From Aspidapion aeneum (taxonomy: Eukaryota; Arthropoda; Insecta; Coleoptera; Brentidae), in contig OY755047.1 in assembly GCA_963576565.1 (NCBI GenBank), forward strand, positions 10,138,931 to 10,202,930: 64,000 nucleotides of DNA, given 5' to 3'. Of this stretch, positions 19,793 to 32,360 are shown in pieces. Below the pieces are notes generated by a model. It was not told the DNA's origin, ran no database searches, and worked only from the letters and a program-made list of their open reading frames with translations. The position numbers and the translations under genes are program-made. The number at the start of each line of letters is the position of its first letter. Position 1 is the stretch's first letter.

Positions 19793-21968
19793 GTGTGGTC
19801 TGGATGGTCACATCGTAATGAACCCTTATTGAAAATTGAAAATAGTGAACACAATAGTAAAAAAATATGGGAAGTTATCAACAGCTACACGAACAAAAAA
19901 CAAAAAAACACAGATATAAAAATGCTTAAAAATAATGGGCAAACAGTTACCGACAAAGCAGAGATTGCAAATTGCTTTAATACTTACTTCACAACGCTTT
20001 GAAAAAATATAGCGGAACAAATACCAAACCAAACCTCTAAATTACAACAAAATAATTTAAACATACGATCCAAAATCTCAATTTTTAATGTAACAAATAA
20101 AACAGAAATTCTGGAATATATAGGTGAATTAAAAAATGGAAAAGCGCCGGGAATGGACTCAATCTGCTCTGAAACCTTAAAAATAATATCACATTATATT
20201 GCACAGCCAATTAGTGATATAACAAATACAATATTTAAAACAGGCATTTTTCCCAATGCTTTAAAAAGTGGACTAATTACACCTATATACAAAAAAGGAG
20301 ACAGAGGTTTGGTTGGCAATTATCGTCCTATAATAAAAAACGAGTAGTAAACTATCTTGAAGAAAACAAATTGATCTCAGACAAACAATTTGGCCTTAGA
20401 AAAGGCTTATCAACAGAAGATGCTATTAATTATCTAATTGAAAAATTATACAACTCACTAGATAGAAGCAAACCAACCCTCTGTATTTTTGTAGACTTAG
20501 CCAAAGCTTTTGATACAGTAGATCACAAAAAATTAATAGAGGTATTAAAAGGCCTTGGTTTTGGAGGTCTAGCACTAAATATTTTAACTAGTTACCTTGA
20601 AGAACGACCCCAGCATGTTAAAATCGAAGACTGTATAAGCAGTTCTCAAATTGTGGAGTATGGCGTTCCTCATGGTACTGTACTGGGGCCGATTTTTTTT
20701 CTGGCATACATAAATGGGTTGTTTTCACTAAACACTGAAGGAGATCCAGCCTCATTTGCAGATGACACAGTTCTTTACTACACTGCAAATACGTGGGAAG
20801 AAGTTAAAGAGACAGCGGAGAGGGATTTTGCAAATATTAAAAGTTGGTTTGATGAAAGGAAATTGTCCATTAACATAGAAAAAAACTAATTTCATAGCGT
20901 TTTCATGTAGTGAACGAAAAAGTGCTCCATTTCATGAACTTAGCATTCAAAACACTTCAACTACACAATTAAAAATTAAAAAGGTAAATAATACAAAATA
21001 CTTGGGTGTTGAGATTGATAGGTTTCTGAAATGGAACTTACATATAAATCAACTGGTAAACAAAATAAGATCAATTATATATAAGTATAAAATGCTAAAG
21101 AACATACTTAATTTCAAACAAATAAAAGTTGTATATTACGCTCTAGTTGACTCACTTCTTCAGTATGGAATTTCTGGATGGGGGGGATATACCAGTGCTA
21201 CCTAAAAAAGCTAGAAGTACAACAAAAAATATTCTTAAGAATAATGCTGGGCAAGGATCGGATGTACCCTACAAATGATTTGTATTCGGAAAGTCAAATT
21301 ATGGATATGCGACAAATTTATATTAAAAAAATTCTTATTTATCAACACAAAAACAAACACAAACTAATAACCATACAACATAAATATCCAACAAGATATA
21401 AAATTAGCAAAAAGTACAAAACAAATAAATCGAAACTAAAAATTGGTCAACGGTCATATACAAGAATCTACTCCCTACTACCAGAAAATATAAAAACTCT
21501 TAATAAAATAACTTCTTTCAAAAAACATGTCAAAATATGGATAATGAAAAATCCAAGAAACGAATTTTCACAATTTTTTAAATAAAACTAAACTCATTTA
21601 CTAATTTTTTCATAATGTTCATTTGTCCTTCTCTCAATTGTCTACTTGTTACTACTAAGTTTTTTAGTAATGAATTATTTAAAGTCAGGTCTAAAAAATT
21701 AATTAGAATTTAGATTTTTATTTTTTAGTTTTTCAAATGTGATGATACAAATTAAGAAAAAAAACATACATAGAACTTTATAAAAACTGTAATCAAAGAA
21801 ATTAAATGATACGACCTCCACGAACAAGCGCATAGCAACTTCAGTGGCAGTATTATTTATTTTCCAAGATTCTTGTAGACAGAAAATAATTAATGACTGT
21901 ATCACATTTATGTAAAAATACTTATTTTGGGAAATAAATATTTATTTCTTATTATTATTATTATTATG
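19793..21968 (+). pseudogene. Non-LTR retrotransposon (CR1/L2/jockey-like) with broken frames
   Basis: Fragments in order: KIWEVINSYTNKKQK; LKNGKAPGMDSICSETLK; GLITPIYKKGDRGLVGNYRP; then after a deletion and frame change, EENKLISDKQFGLRKGLSTE; FVDLAKAFDTVDH; YGVPHGTVLGPIFF; SFADDTVLYY; and the thumb region to FKKHVKIW near 21530. Both catalytic aspartate motifs (FVDLAKAFD and FADD) survive. A TGA interrupts at 19999, the segment between NYRP and the next RT block is missing at about 20333, a TAA is at 20887 and a frame change occurs in the G-run near 21181. No endonuclease or RNase H is present. The 3' end has an ATT microsatellite (21950-21967), as in L2/CR1-type elements. Clade is tentative. 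Confidence 0.8.
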
Positions 21969-22935
21969 TGTTTGGCAACTCTGCATAACAAACAGTGTTT
22001 TGCAAATGTCAATCAAAAGTACAGCTGTTTGTGTTTACTAAAAAAATAATAAGATAAGCGAAACATAGGGCATTATTAATTTTGTAAAAAAAATAAAGTA
22101 TGTTAAAATTAGTATTTTTTAGGTTATAATTTTTAATTTACCTCAAAAACATATATTTTTTATGAGGTCATCTATTGGCATTGTAAAAACCGAGAAATCC
22201 AGTGAATGTCTGCCCATTTTTATCCAATGTTTACCTAGTTAATCCAGTAAATGACTGGTTAAATTTTGTAAAAAAAAGTATCATTTGCGCAATTGTACAA
22301 TTGATCATATATGAATGCACAATTTAAATACGCACAGATGCACAAAGAAATACTTTCGCTTTGCTAAAAAAACCATTGCGCATGTCTCTGTTTTGACGTT
22401 TTAGAGCGTCTTATAGTTCCTAAAAAAACAAAGTTTTTTCATCAGACTAATGGTGTTGTACCTGAGGGACCTCGGCAACAGCTTCGATTTTTTTTATTTA
22501 GCAGACCTGTAGGTAATTGTATGAGCTACCAATTTGGTAAGACATAGTTGTGCAGGTGCCATAGTTTAAAAGATATAAGACATAATCGAAAAAACATTTT
22601 GCCCCCTTGCCCCCCCTTCCATTTCCTAAGGGCGAAACATATAATTTGTTTAGACAGCCAAAGAATAAGTACGTAAAGGCCGATGTGCGTGTTAAATTTC
22701 ATTACTCTAGCTTAAACCGTTCAGAATTGAAAACATATTTTGACACCCCAACATTACTTTTTAACTGAGACAATTTTCGCTCTATTAACAGGTCAGGCAA
22801 TATTGGTAAGATCATTAGTAATCGATTAAAATAGGCGCTGAAAAATCTTTATGGTCCCGGACTATTTCCTCGGTGTAACAACGCGCGAAACCATCAGACA
22901 ACCAGCCCCAGTCTCCCCTACTGAATATTTGAATA
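21969..22935. other. Intergenic DNA, no gene recognised
   Basis: AT-rich and without a plausible exon. It ends at the TA that flanks the large Tigger-like element. CCAGTGAATG at 22199 echoes the motif near 19376 on the other side of the LINE, but no clean terminal repeat could be drawn. Confidence 0.4.
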
Positions 22936-23033
22936 CAGTGAAACCTCCTATAAGCGGACACACGTCGTCGAGTTTGTCCGCTTATTGGAGTTGTCAGCTT
23001 ATGAGAGAGAACTGTGAAATTTTAATTTATATA

Positions 23034-23210
23034 CAGTGTACTCCGGTTATAACGTACCTGGGTTATAACGTACTTTCGGTTAGTACGTACATATTTCATT
23101 GGTCTGGTCATAACACTCTTCTTGTTAATTGTATTGTTTATAACGTACTTCCGCTTATAAAGTGCATATTTTCTGGTCCCTTGAGGGTACGTTATAACCG
23201 GAGTACACTG
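23034..23210. mobile_element. 177-bp MITE with TA target duplication
   Basis: Inverted ends CAGTGTACTCCGGTTATAAC and its complement, about 25 bp and nearly perfect, with TA on both sides. TATAACGTAC is repeated inside. The ends resemble pogo-type termini. It is inserted in the left half of the Tigger-like element. Confidence 0.9.
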
Positions 23211-23605
23211 TATTTATTAACAATTTTCGCTGCTTGAGTGTTTCCGATATTAAATTTTCACATTTTTTTACGTAAACTAAGATTTTTTTTACTGGGCGTC
23301 ATTTCAAAGATATCTCTTACTACCCATCTGAACAATAAAAATAAAAGACAGCTGTCCGACCGAATAAAATACGTTGTTAATACGACAGAAATAGGGTAAA
23401 TGCGGGAGAGTTGCCGCGGAGGGAGAGACGCCGCTTTTCACGTATTTCAATGATTACGCTATAACATAGGCAACCAAGTATGCCCACATTCAGAGTTCAT
23501 CATTTAGTGAACGGTTATAACATCGGACTTGTTTGTTTTTTAAAATATTGCTTGCAATCCTTGAATTTACGACGGTAAGGTAATATTTTCTCAGCTAAAT
23601 TTTAA

Positions 23606-26600
23606 TATATATATATATATATATATTTATCGGTTTCACAACGTTCTACGTCTTCCGATACCCAATCTCCACTCGTTTCTGTTTGCCCATAATTCATCAT
23701 CTAGGCCTCTTATTCTTATTTCACTATCTATTCCTTCTCTCCAGCTTCTCCTTGGTCTTCCTCGTTTTCTTCGGCCAGTTGGTTTCCATTGTAATATTTG
23801 TTTAGGTAGTCTTCCATCATCCATTCTTTGTACATGTCCGTACCACACCAGTTGTTTTGTTCTTATATCATCCACTAGAGTACGTTCACCCACTGTCATA
23901 ATTTCTCTTATTCTTTGATTGGTAACTCTTTCTCTTTTTGATTTCCCTGCTGCTCTTCTCCAATAGTCCATCTCCGTAGCGGAAAGCATTTTTTCTGTTC
24001 TATCTTTGATTGGCCATACTTCTGAGCCGTATGTAATAATACTTTTTACAATGGTGTTATATATAAGCTTTTTGTTATGTTTTGATATACTTTGGTCCCA
24101 AATTATTCCATTTAATAAAGTTATTGCTTTTCTTCCTTGTACGTTTCTATCTTTTATAGCTTTGTCTAGTGTTCCGTCAGCTGTAATTTTTAGACCCAAG
24201 TATTTATACTCATCACAGGACTGAATTCGCTGCCCAGTATTTAAGATTAGATCCTGTTTCGTTCCACCAATACACATATACTCTGTCTTATTGATATTAA
24301 CCTCTAGTCCCCACTTATTGTACTCTTCTATTAGTTTTCGTGTCATATATTCGAGGTCGTCATAATCCTGAGCCACCACTATCTGATCATCGGCGAAACA
24401 TAAAGTATACAAGGTGGTTTCATTCAACGGAATTCCCATGTTTTGGCATTTTCTCTTCCAGACTTTAAGGACCTGTTCCAAATATATCTTGAAGAGCGTA
24501 GGCGAGATACAGCAACCTTGTTTAAGACCTTTATTTACTTGAAAGCCTTTGGTTAGTTTTGCTTTTCTTTTAACTTTTGCCTTACTATTGCGGTATAACT
24601 CTTTGATGGCCTTAATTAGTTGTACGCTTATCTTTGTCTTTTCCAACGCTTTCCAAAGTAGATTTAGTGGTATACTATCATATGCCTTCTGCAAGTCTAC
24701 GTAAAGCAGATGGAGCTCTTGTCCGTATGCCATTTTCTTTTCAATAACTTGGGTTATACAAAAGAGATGATCTGAAGTCGATCTACCCGCCCTGAAACCA
24801 GCTTGTTCTTCTGCCTCCATATCTTTATATTCGCTCTCCACTTTATTTCTTATTATTTTGCCATATATTCTGCTTAGCGTACTAGTTACAGATATACCTC
24901 TATAATTGTCACATATATCTTTCCTTCCTTTTTTGCGTATTGTGGATATATATGACGTTTTCCACTCAGTTGGTACTACAGCTCCATTTAAATATCTTTG
25001 GAAAAGATTCCGTAATCTACAAAACAATTCTTCAGTGCCATATTTAATAAGTTCAGCTGGGATATTTCCGGGTCCGGCAGATTTACCGCTTTTTAAGGTT
25101 TTGCACACGTTTTTGACCTCAGATATTGTGAGGGGTACTGGAGATCCCATCGTTCTAATGATATTGTCTCTTTCGTCTTCCTTGAATTCTGCTCTATCTT
25201 CAGTTAAAAGTTTTTTAAAATGCTCATCCCATTCTTTGTCTGGTATTGGTGAAATAATATCTCTGCATGTTTCTTTTTTGATCGATCTTATAGTTTTCCA
25301 GCTTTCGGTACTTCTCCTACCTCCTAAGTAAGAATCTATTTTCTGGCACTTTTGCATCCATGATTGATTCTTCTTATCACTGATCATTCTTCTCACCTTT
25401 GATTGCGCGATTTTGTATTCTTCTCTGCTTCTATCTGTCTTTTGGGATAAGTACGTGTGATATAATTTCCTTTTTTCCTCTATTTCACTTTCAATCTCAG
25501 CATCCCACCAGTATGGTTTTGTTCTTTTAGGAGTTTCTTCCACTAATCCTAGTGCTTCTTTTGCAGCTTGATGGATGCTTAATGTGATACATTCGTATTC
25601 CTCATCTGGGGTTTCACCTGAACTTGAATTAAGTTTTTCGTTCAGTCTCTTTTTGTATAAGTTTTTTACGCTGTCATGTTCTAGGCTTAGTAGATTATAT
25701 TGACAGTGATCAATTTCCTCATTCACTGTATCATCAAGATTTTGTTGATGGAGGCTTCGGCCTTGATAAGGAAAGAGAATTTTGGTCTCCAGAAAATAGT
25801 GATCGCTTCCGCATGTTGATCCACGCTTTGTTCTGACATCTTGAATTTTTAGTTTTGTCTTTTGTTTAGTGATAAGATAATCAATGACGGATTTCAGGTT
25901 TTGTGAGGGTTTGGTCCAGGTATATTTGTGTATTTTCTTATGTTGGAAAAAACCGTTTTGGATTTTTAGGTCTAATTGCTCACATACTGTGATAAGCCGG
26001 TTTCCATTGTCATTAACAACATCTTCTCCATATTGGCCAACTGTCAGATCATTTACTCTGTTACCTGTTCTACTATTTAAATCTCCCAATATTACAATTT
26101 CTCTAGATGTACTTACTGCTAATATTTCATTGTGGATTTCTTCAAAAAAATTGTCTTTCACGGCTACATTTGCATCGTCATTATACGCATAGATTCCAAA
26201 AATCGTAAGTCTCATTCCTTTTATTGTTATATTCATTCTTATTAGCCGTTCATTTACTGCTTCCCAGTTGGTGATATATTTTCTAAATCTTTTGTTGACC
26301 AAAATAGATACTCCTTGTTGAGCATGTTTTTCTTTTGCCACTCCGCTATAGAAATGGTCATACTGTCCTAGGTTTTCAGATCCTTTTCCTTTCTTCTTCG
26401 TTTCTGTTAGTACAGCAAGGTCAACCTTCATTCTGCTGCATTCATGGACTATTTCATTCACTTTTCGACTCATTCCTTGTACGTTCCATGTACCAAAAAT
26501 CATATTCCTGTTTCTTTGCTTGGTTCGTCTTAGGTTTTTCATTTCTTTCCGAGGCGTTTGATTGGGTTTTTTAACAGTGTACGTTTTTTCCGGGTATCAG

Positions 26601-26951
26601 AGCGTTAGTCTAATGCCCCAACCCCCAACCTGGAGGATCAGGTGATTTTTGATCGAGGTTTTCTTCCCCTAGCCTTTGACGATTCCAACGCCGGTACTAC
26701 AAGGCAACATCTTCTTCTTTTATACTATCCCTAAAAGAAAGGGTTGCCACCTGCGCTATGATCACCGTACCGAGGTCCATCCTCTCCGCCTTTCATACCG
26801 ATGTGGTCTTCTCCCGTAACCCTGGGAATGGGACCCTAAACAGGTGCTAACTCTCCGGGTCAGAGAGCACCTGGAATCTACGGAGGGCAGGGGTCGATTC
26901 ATTTCCCCTGATAGACATCTGACGAGGTCTACCCCGTACCCGTATATATAA
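23606..26951 (-). mobile_element. Full-length RTE-type LINE with target-site duplication
   Basis: A perfect 10-bp duplication TAAATTTTAA flanks the element (23596..23605 and 26952..26961). On the minus strand a 5' leader of about 410 bp precedes one long reading frame; only 10 bases after the stop come CCGATAAATATATAT and a TA microsatellite tail. Very short 3' ends closing in simple repeats are characteristic of the RTE clade. Three further copies of its 3' part (27510..28196 plus 32618..32892, and 37645..39006) share the same tail. Confidence 0.9.
23636..26542 (-). CDS. RTE-type retrotransposon polyprotein (endonuclease and reverse transcriptase), 968 aa, intact
   Basis: The N-terminal AP-type endonuclease has TWNVQG (18-23), ETK (47), GDLN (153-156) and SDH (246-248), which are its conserved catalytic positions. 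The reverse transcriptase follows: GPGNIPAELIKYG (about 490-502), NYRGISVT, AGFRAGRSTSDH, YVDLQKAYDS with D616, GLKQGCCISPTLF and FADDQ (716-720). The C-terminus has WYGHVQRMDDGRLPK and a basic GRRKRGRPRRSW segment. There is no RNase H or LTR. One uninterrupted frame of this length matches RTE-clade proteins of about 1000 residues. It nicks DNA and copies its RNA into it. With catalytic residues and target duplication intact it may be recently active. It is not a host gene. Confidence 0.92.
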   Translation of the reverse strand: MKNLRRTKQRNRNMIFGTWNVQGMSRKVNEIVHECSRMKVDLAVLTETKKKGKGSENLGQYDHFYSGVAKEKHAQQGVSILVNKRFRKYITNWEAVNERLIRMNITIKGMRLTIFGIYAYNDDANVAVKDNFFEEIHNEILAVSTSREIVILGDLNSRTGNRVNDLTVGQYGEDVVNDNGNRLITVCEQLDLKIQNGFFQHKKIHKYTWTKPSQNLKSVIDYLITKQKTKLKIQDVRTKRGSTCGSDHYFLETKILFPYQGRSLHQQNLDDTVNEEIDHCQYNLLSLEHDSVKNLYKKRLNEKLNSSSGETPDEEYECITLSIHQAAKEALGLVEETPKRTKPYWWDAEIESEIEEKRKLYHTYLSQKTDRSREEYKIAQSKVRRMISDKKNQSWMQKCQKIDSYLGGRRSTESWKTIRSIKKETCRDIISPIPDKEWDEHFKKLLTEDRAEFKEDERDNIIRTMGSPVPLTISEVKNVCKTLKSGKSAGPGNIPAELIKYGTEELFCRLRNLFQRYLNGAVVPTEWKTSYISTIRKKGRKDICDNYRGISVTSTLSRIYGKIIRNKVESEYKDMEAEEQAGFRAGRSTSDHLFCITQVIEKKMAYGQELHLLYVDLQKAYDSIPLNLLWKALEKTKISVQLIKAIKELYRNSKAKVKRKAKLTKGFQVNKGLKQGCCISPTLFKIYLEQVLKVWKRKCQNMGIPLNETTLYTLCFADDQIVVAQDYDDLEYMTRKLIEEYNKWGLEVNINKTEYMCIGGTKQDLILNTGQRIQSCDEYKYLGLKITADGTLDKAIKDRNVQGRKAITLLNGIIWDQSISKHNKKLIYNTIVKSIITYGSEVWPIKDRTEKMLSATEMDYWRRAAGKSKRERVTNQRIREIMTVGERTLVDDIRTKQLVWYGHVQRMDDGRLPKQILQWKPTGRRKRGRPRRSWREGIDSEIRIRGLDDELWANRNEWRLGIGRRRTL

Positions 26952-28479
26952 TAAATTTTAAGTACTGTCCGAATAAGTGTGGTTCTTTGCAATGTGGTAG
27001 TTATTTTTCATATTCATGTATTTTATTCAGTATTTTGGGGTTATGTTTACTGCTGCCGTGCCGTATTTTGTTGCATTTTAAATCTGTGACCTTGATAATC
27101 AGGTGCGGCATCTCCCCCAACAAAAAGGACAGTTGCCGCATTTTCAAGAAGACCGCGAAAAAATTCAATGGAGTCACAGCGATGATGAACCTCTAGCCTG
27201 AAAGAAAAATGAAAACCAGGAACGCTGCGTGAATTGCTTCGCAGTTTACGCAACTACAACTAAAAAAGTGAATTGATTACAATGTATTAAATGCTTAAAA
27301 TGGCTACATCTTACTTGCAAAATGTATGGTGAAATTTGTAACATCTGTTCCAGACTCAAATTAAGGAAAAAAATTAAAATTAGAGGTTTTTTAGAGAAAC
27401 GGTTACAGCGACGTCTCTCATATTTTCACGCGGCATCTCCCCCAGCAGTGTGGGAGAGATGCCGACTTTAATTTAAAAAAAAATTTTTTGCTATGTTCAT
27501 GTTTTCTTATGTTTATAAAGGTCAAGTAAATAAAGGTCAAGTAAATAAAGGTCTTAAACAAGGTTGCTGTATCTCGCCTACGCTCTTCAAGATATATTTG
27601 GAACAGGTCCTTAAAGTCTGGAAGAGAAAATGCCAAAACATGGGAATTCCGTTGAATGAAACCACCTTGTATACTTTATGTTTCGCCGATGATCAGATAG
27701 TGGTGGCTCAGGATTATGACGACCTCGAATATATGACACGAAAACTAATAGAAGAGTACAATAAGTGGGGACTAGAGGTTAATATCAATAAGACAGAGTA
27801 TATGTGTATTGGTGGAACGAAACAGGATCTAATCTTAAATACTGGGTAGCGAATTCAGTCCTGTGATGAGTATAAATACTTGGGTCTAAAAATTACAGCT
27901 GACGGAACACTAGACAAAGCTATAAAAGATAGAAACGTACAAGGAAGAAAAGCAATAACTTTATTAAATTGAATAATTTGGGACCAAAGTATATCAAAAC
28001 ATAACAAAAAGCTTATATATAACACCATTGTAAAAAGTATTATTACATACGGCTCAGAAGTATGGCCAATCAAAGATAGAACAGAAAAAATGCTTTCCGT
28101 TACGGAGATGGACTATTGGAGAAGAGCAGCAGGGAAATCAAAAAGAGAAAGAGTTACAAATCAAAGAATAAGAGAAATTATGACAGTGGGTGAACGGAAT
28201 GGGAGAACTGGGCGCCGCCAACTCGGCGCCGCCAACTGGGCGCCGCCAACTCGGCGCCGCCAACTGGGCGCCGGGCCAACTGGGCGCCGGGCCAACTCGG
28301 CGCCGCCAACTGGGCGCCGGCCAACTCGGCGCCGGACTAAAAAAAATTTTTTTGACAAAATGTGTAGATGAAAAATAAAATATATTATTTATACAAAAAC
28401 ATCTTTAAAAAATCCTACGCAATTTTTTACAACCTTTATTTAGCTTCAGATGTTCTAACTAACTATCTATCAAATCTTG

Positions 28480-29850
28480 TGAAGCGTTTTTGACACACTT
28501 CCCATTATCCGATTTGGATGAAATTTAGTACAAACGTAGTGGTCCCATGACAATACAAATTAAGAAAAAAATATCCAAACAACCCCTACCCCCACCCCTT
28601 CTATAGAAAAATGTGTTTTTGACAAACTTCCCGTTATCCGATTTGAATAAAATTTGGTATACACATAGTGGTCCGATGATAATACAACAATAAGAAAAAA
28701 ATATCCAGACACCCCTACCCCCACCCCTTCTATAGAAAAATGTGTTTTTGACACACTTCCCGTTATCCGATTTGGATAAAATTTGGTATACACATAGTGG
28801 TCCGATGATAATACAACAATAAGAAAAAAAATATCCTCCCACCCCTACCCCCACCCCCTTCCATAGAAAAATGTTTTTGACACACATCCCGTTATCCGAT
28901 TTGTATGACATTTGGTATACATATAGTGATCCGATGACAATATATTATTAAGAAAAAAATATCCTCCCACCTCTACCCCCACCCCCTTTCATAGAAAAAT
29001 GAGTTTTTGACACACTTCCCATTATCCGATTTGGATGAAACTTGGTATTCACATAGTGGTCTGATGACAATACAACATTAAGAAAAAAATATCCTCCCAC
29101 CCCTACCCCCACCCCTTCTATAGAAAAATGTGTTTTTGACACACTTCCCGTTATCCGATTTGGATAAAATTTGATATACACATAGTGGTCCGATGATAAT
29201 ACAACAATAAGAAAAAATATCCTTCCACCCCTACCCCCACCCCCTTCCATAGAAAAATTTGTTTTTGACACACATCCCGTTATCCGATTTGGATGAAATT
29301 TGGTATACATATAGTGATCCGATGACAATACAATATTAAGAAAAAAATATCCTCCCACCTCTACCCCCACCCCCTTTCATAGAAAAATGAGTTTTTGACA
29401 CACTTCCCATTAATCGATTTGGATGAAATTTGGTATTCACATAGTGGTCCGATGACAATACAACATTTAAAAAAATATCCTCCCACCCCTACCCCCACCC
29501 CCTTCCATGGAAAATGCGTTTTTAACACCCTTCTCATTATCCGATTTGGATGAAATTTGGTATACATATAGTGGTCCAATGACAATACAACATTGAAAAA
29601 AAAAATCCTACCACTCCTACCCCCACCCTCATCTATAGAAAAATGCGTTTTTGACACACTTCCCATTTTCCGATTTGGATGAAATTTGGTATACATATAG
29701 TGGTCCGATAACAATACAACAATAATGAAAAAATGTCCTCCCACCCCTACCCCCCACCCCCTTCCATAAAAAATGCATTTTTGACACACTTCACTTCAAA
29801 TGACTTTTATAAAATTTGGTATATGCATAAAGGTCCGATGGCAATACAGC
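28480..29850 (-). repeat. Left 128-bp satellite array of the foldback element
   Basis: About eleven units, each with TATCCGATTTGGATGAAATT, GTGGTCCGATGACAATAC and a run like CCACCCCTACCCCCACCCC. One frame of the minus strand stays open over several units because units of 128-129 bp rarely contain a stop. The frames start and stop with unit-length changes and show no codon signature, so I do not call a protein. Confidence 0.85.
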
Positions 29851-30639
29851 CCAAACAAAAAATATATTTCTACCTCTACCCCCACCCTCTCCTTCCCCCA
29901 ATAGAAAAATGAGTTTCCAAACAACTTACGATCAGCGATTTCATTATAATCTAGAATAAACTCTTCTTTATTTATTTACCTCTGCATTTTTCTGCTAGAT
30001 TGATTCTTGCAAATAGTAATATTTAATTGATACGGATATCTTATCGTGCTAACATCTTCAAAATTTCCATCAGTCGGCCATCGCTTTTATTATTATGATA
30101 ATATTAGACTGTTAGAAAATGATTTTTTAATTTTTAGTGCATTTTATAAAAGCTTGTGACTTAAAAAAAATTTTTTACTAATTTATTTGAAATCTGTTTT
30201 TGTTAAGTAAAGTTAAATCCATTAAGTCGACTGTTGAATCTTGGTAGTTGTAGTGTTTGGTAACCGGGTAATGCTACAATTTACGTTTTTAATTACAACA
30301 ATGGCGGATCGAAAAATCAAAATGCTTGAGGTCATTTACGAAAATTTTTTACTCAAACTTAAAAAAATCAAAATGGCGGATCCAAACTGGCAGATTTTTT
30401 ATTTACTAACCGATTTGTCTCAAACTTGAAATATTACATTACTTAAAGTCATTTAACAAAATTTTTTACTTAAACTTAAAAAAATCAAAATGGCGGATCA
30501 AAATTGGCAGATTTTTTATTTACTAACCGACTTGTCTCAAACTTGAAAGATTGCAGTGCTTAGGGATCGATTTATAATAAATTTAGAACTTTGTGGTGTT
30601 TAACGTCGCTGAACATGATTTTTTACTCTTTTTAAAAAA

Positions 30640-32360
30640 ATCATCTAAATCGGATAATGGGAAGTGTGTCAAAAACTCATTTTTCTATGAAAGGGGGTGG
30701 GAGTAGAGGTGGGAGGATATTTTTTCTTAATATTGTATTGTCATCGGACCACTATGTGAATACCAAATTTCATCCAAATCGGATAATGGGAAGTGTGTCA
30801 AAAACTCATTTTTCTATGAAAGGAGGTGGGGGTAGAGGTGGGAGGATATTTTTTTCTTAATATTGTATTGTCATCGGATCACTATATGTATACCAAATTT
30901 CATCCAAATCGGATAATGGGAAGTGTGTCAAAAACGCATTTTTCTATAGATGAAGGTGGGGGTAGGAGTGGTAGGATTTTTTTTTCAATATTATATTGTC
31001 ATCGGACCACTATATGTATACCAAATTTCATCCAAATCGGATAATGGGAAGGGTGTCAAAAACGCATTTTCTATGGAAGGGGGTGGGGGTAGGGGTGGTA
31101 GGATATTTTTTTTTTAATGTTGTATTGTCATCGGACCACAACGTGAATACCAAATTTCATCCAAATCGGATAATGGGAAGTGTGTCAAAAACTCATTTTT
31201 CTATTAAAGGGGGTGGGGGTAGAGGTGGGAGGAGGATATTTTTTTCTTAATATTGTATTGTCATCGGATCACTATATGTATACCAAATTTCATCCAAATC
31301 GGATAACGGGATGTGTGTCAAAAACAAATTTTTCTATGGAAGGGGGTGGGGGTAGGGGTGGGAGGATATTTTTTTTTAATGTTGTATTGTCATCGGACCA
31401 CTATGTGAATACCAAATTTCATCCAAATCGGATAATGGGAAGTGTGTCAAAAACTCATTTTTCTATTAAAGGGGGTGGGGGTAGAGGTGGGAGGATATTT
31501 TTTTCTTAATATTGTATTGTCATCAGTTCACTATATGTATACCAAATTTCATTCAAATCGGATAATGGGAAGTGTGTCAAAAACGCATTTTTCTATAGAT
31601 GAGGGTGGGGGTAGGAGTGGTAGGATTTTTTTTTTCAATATTATATTGTCATCGGACCACTATATGTGTACCAAATTTCATCCAAATCGGATAATGGGAA
31701 GGGTGTCAAAAACGCATTTTCTATGGAAGGGGGTGGGGGTAGGGGTGGGAGGATATTTTTTTTTTAATGTTGTATTGTCATCGGACCACAACGTGAATAC
31801 CAAATTTTATCCAAATCGGATAATGGGAAGTGTGTCAAAAACTCATTTTTCTATTAAAGGGGGTGGGGGTAGAGGTGGGAGGAGGATATTTTTTTCTTAA
31901 TATTGTATTGTCATCGGATCACTATATGTATACCAAATTTCATCCAAATCGGATAACGGGATGTGTGTCAAAAACAAATTTTTCTATGGAAGGGGGTGGG
32001 GGTACGGGTGGGAGGATATTTTTTTTTAATGTTGTATTGTCATCGATCCACTATATGTATACCAAATTTCATCCAAATCGGATAACGGGATGTGTGTCAA
32101 AAACAAATTTTTCTATGGAAGGGGGTGGGGGTAGGGGTGGGAGGATATTTTTTTCTTATTGTTGTATTATCATCGGACCACTATGTGTATACCAAATTTT
32201 ATCCAAATCGGATAACGGGAAGTGTGTCAAAAACACATTTTTCTATAGAAGGGGTGGGGGTAGGGGTTGAAGGATATTTTTTTCTTAATGTTGTATTGTC
32301 ATGGGACCACTACGTGTGTACCAAATTTCATCCAAATCGGATAATGATAAGTGGGTTAAA
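30640..32360 (+). repeat. Right 128-bp satellite array of the foldback element
   Basis: About thirteen units in the opposite orientation to 28480..29850. Two larger blocks repeat internally (around 30950-31330 and 31570-31980 are near-identical), which indicates multi-unit duplication. The unit core CCGATTT..GATGAAATTTGG also occurs in the unrelated-looking repeat near 50010. Confidence 0.85.
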
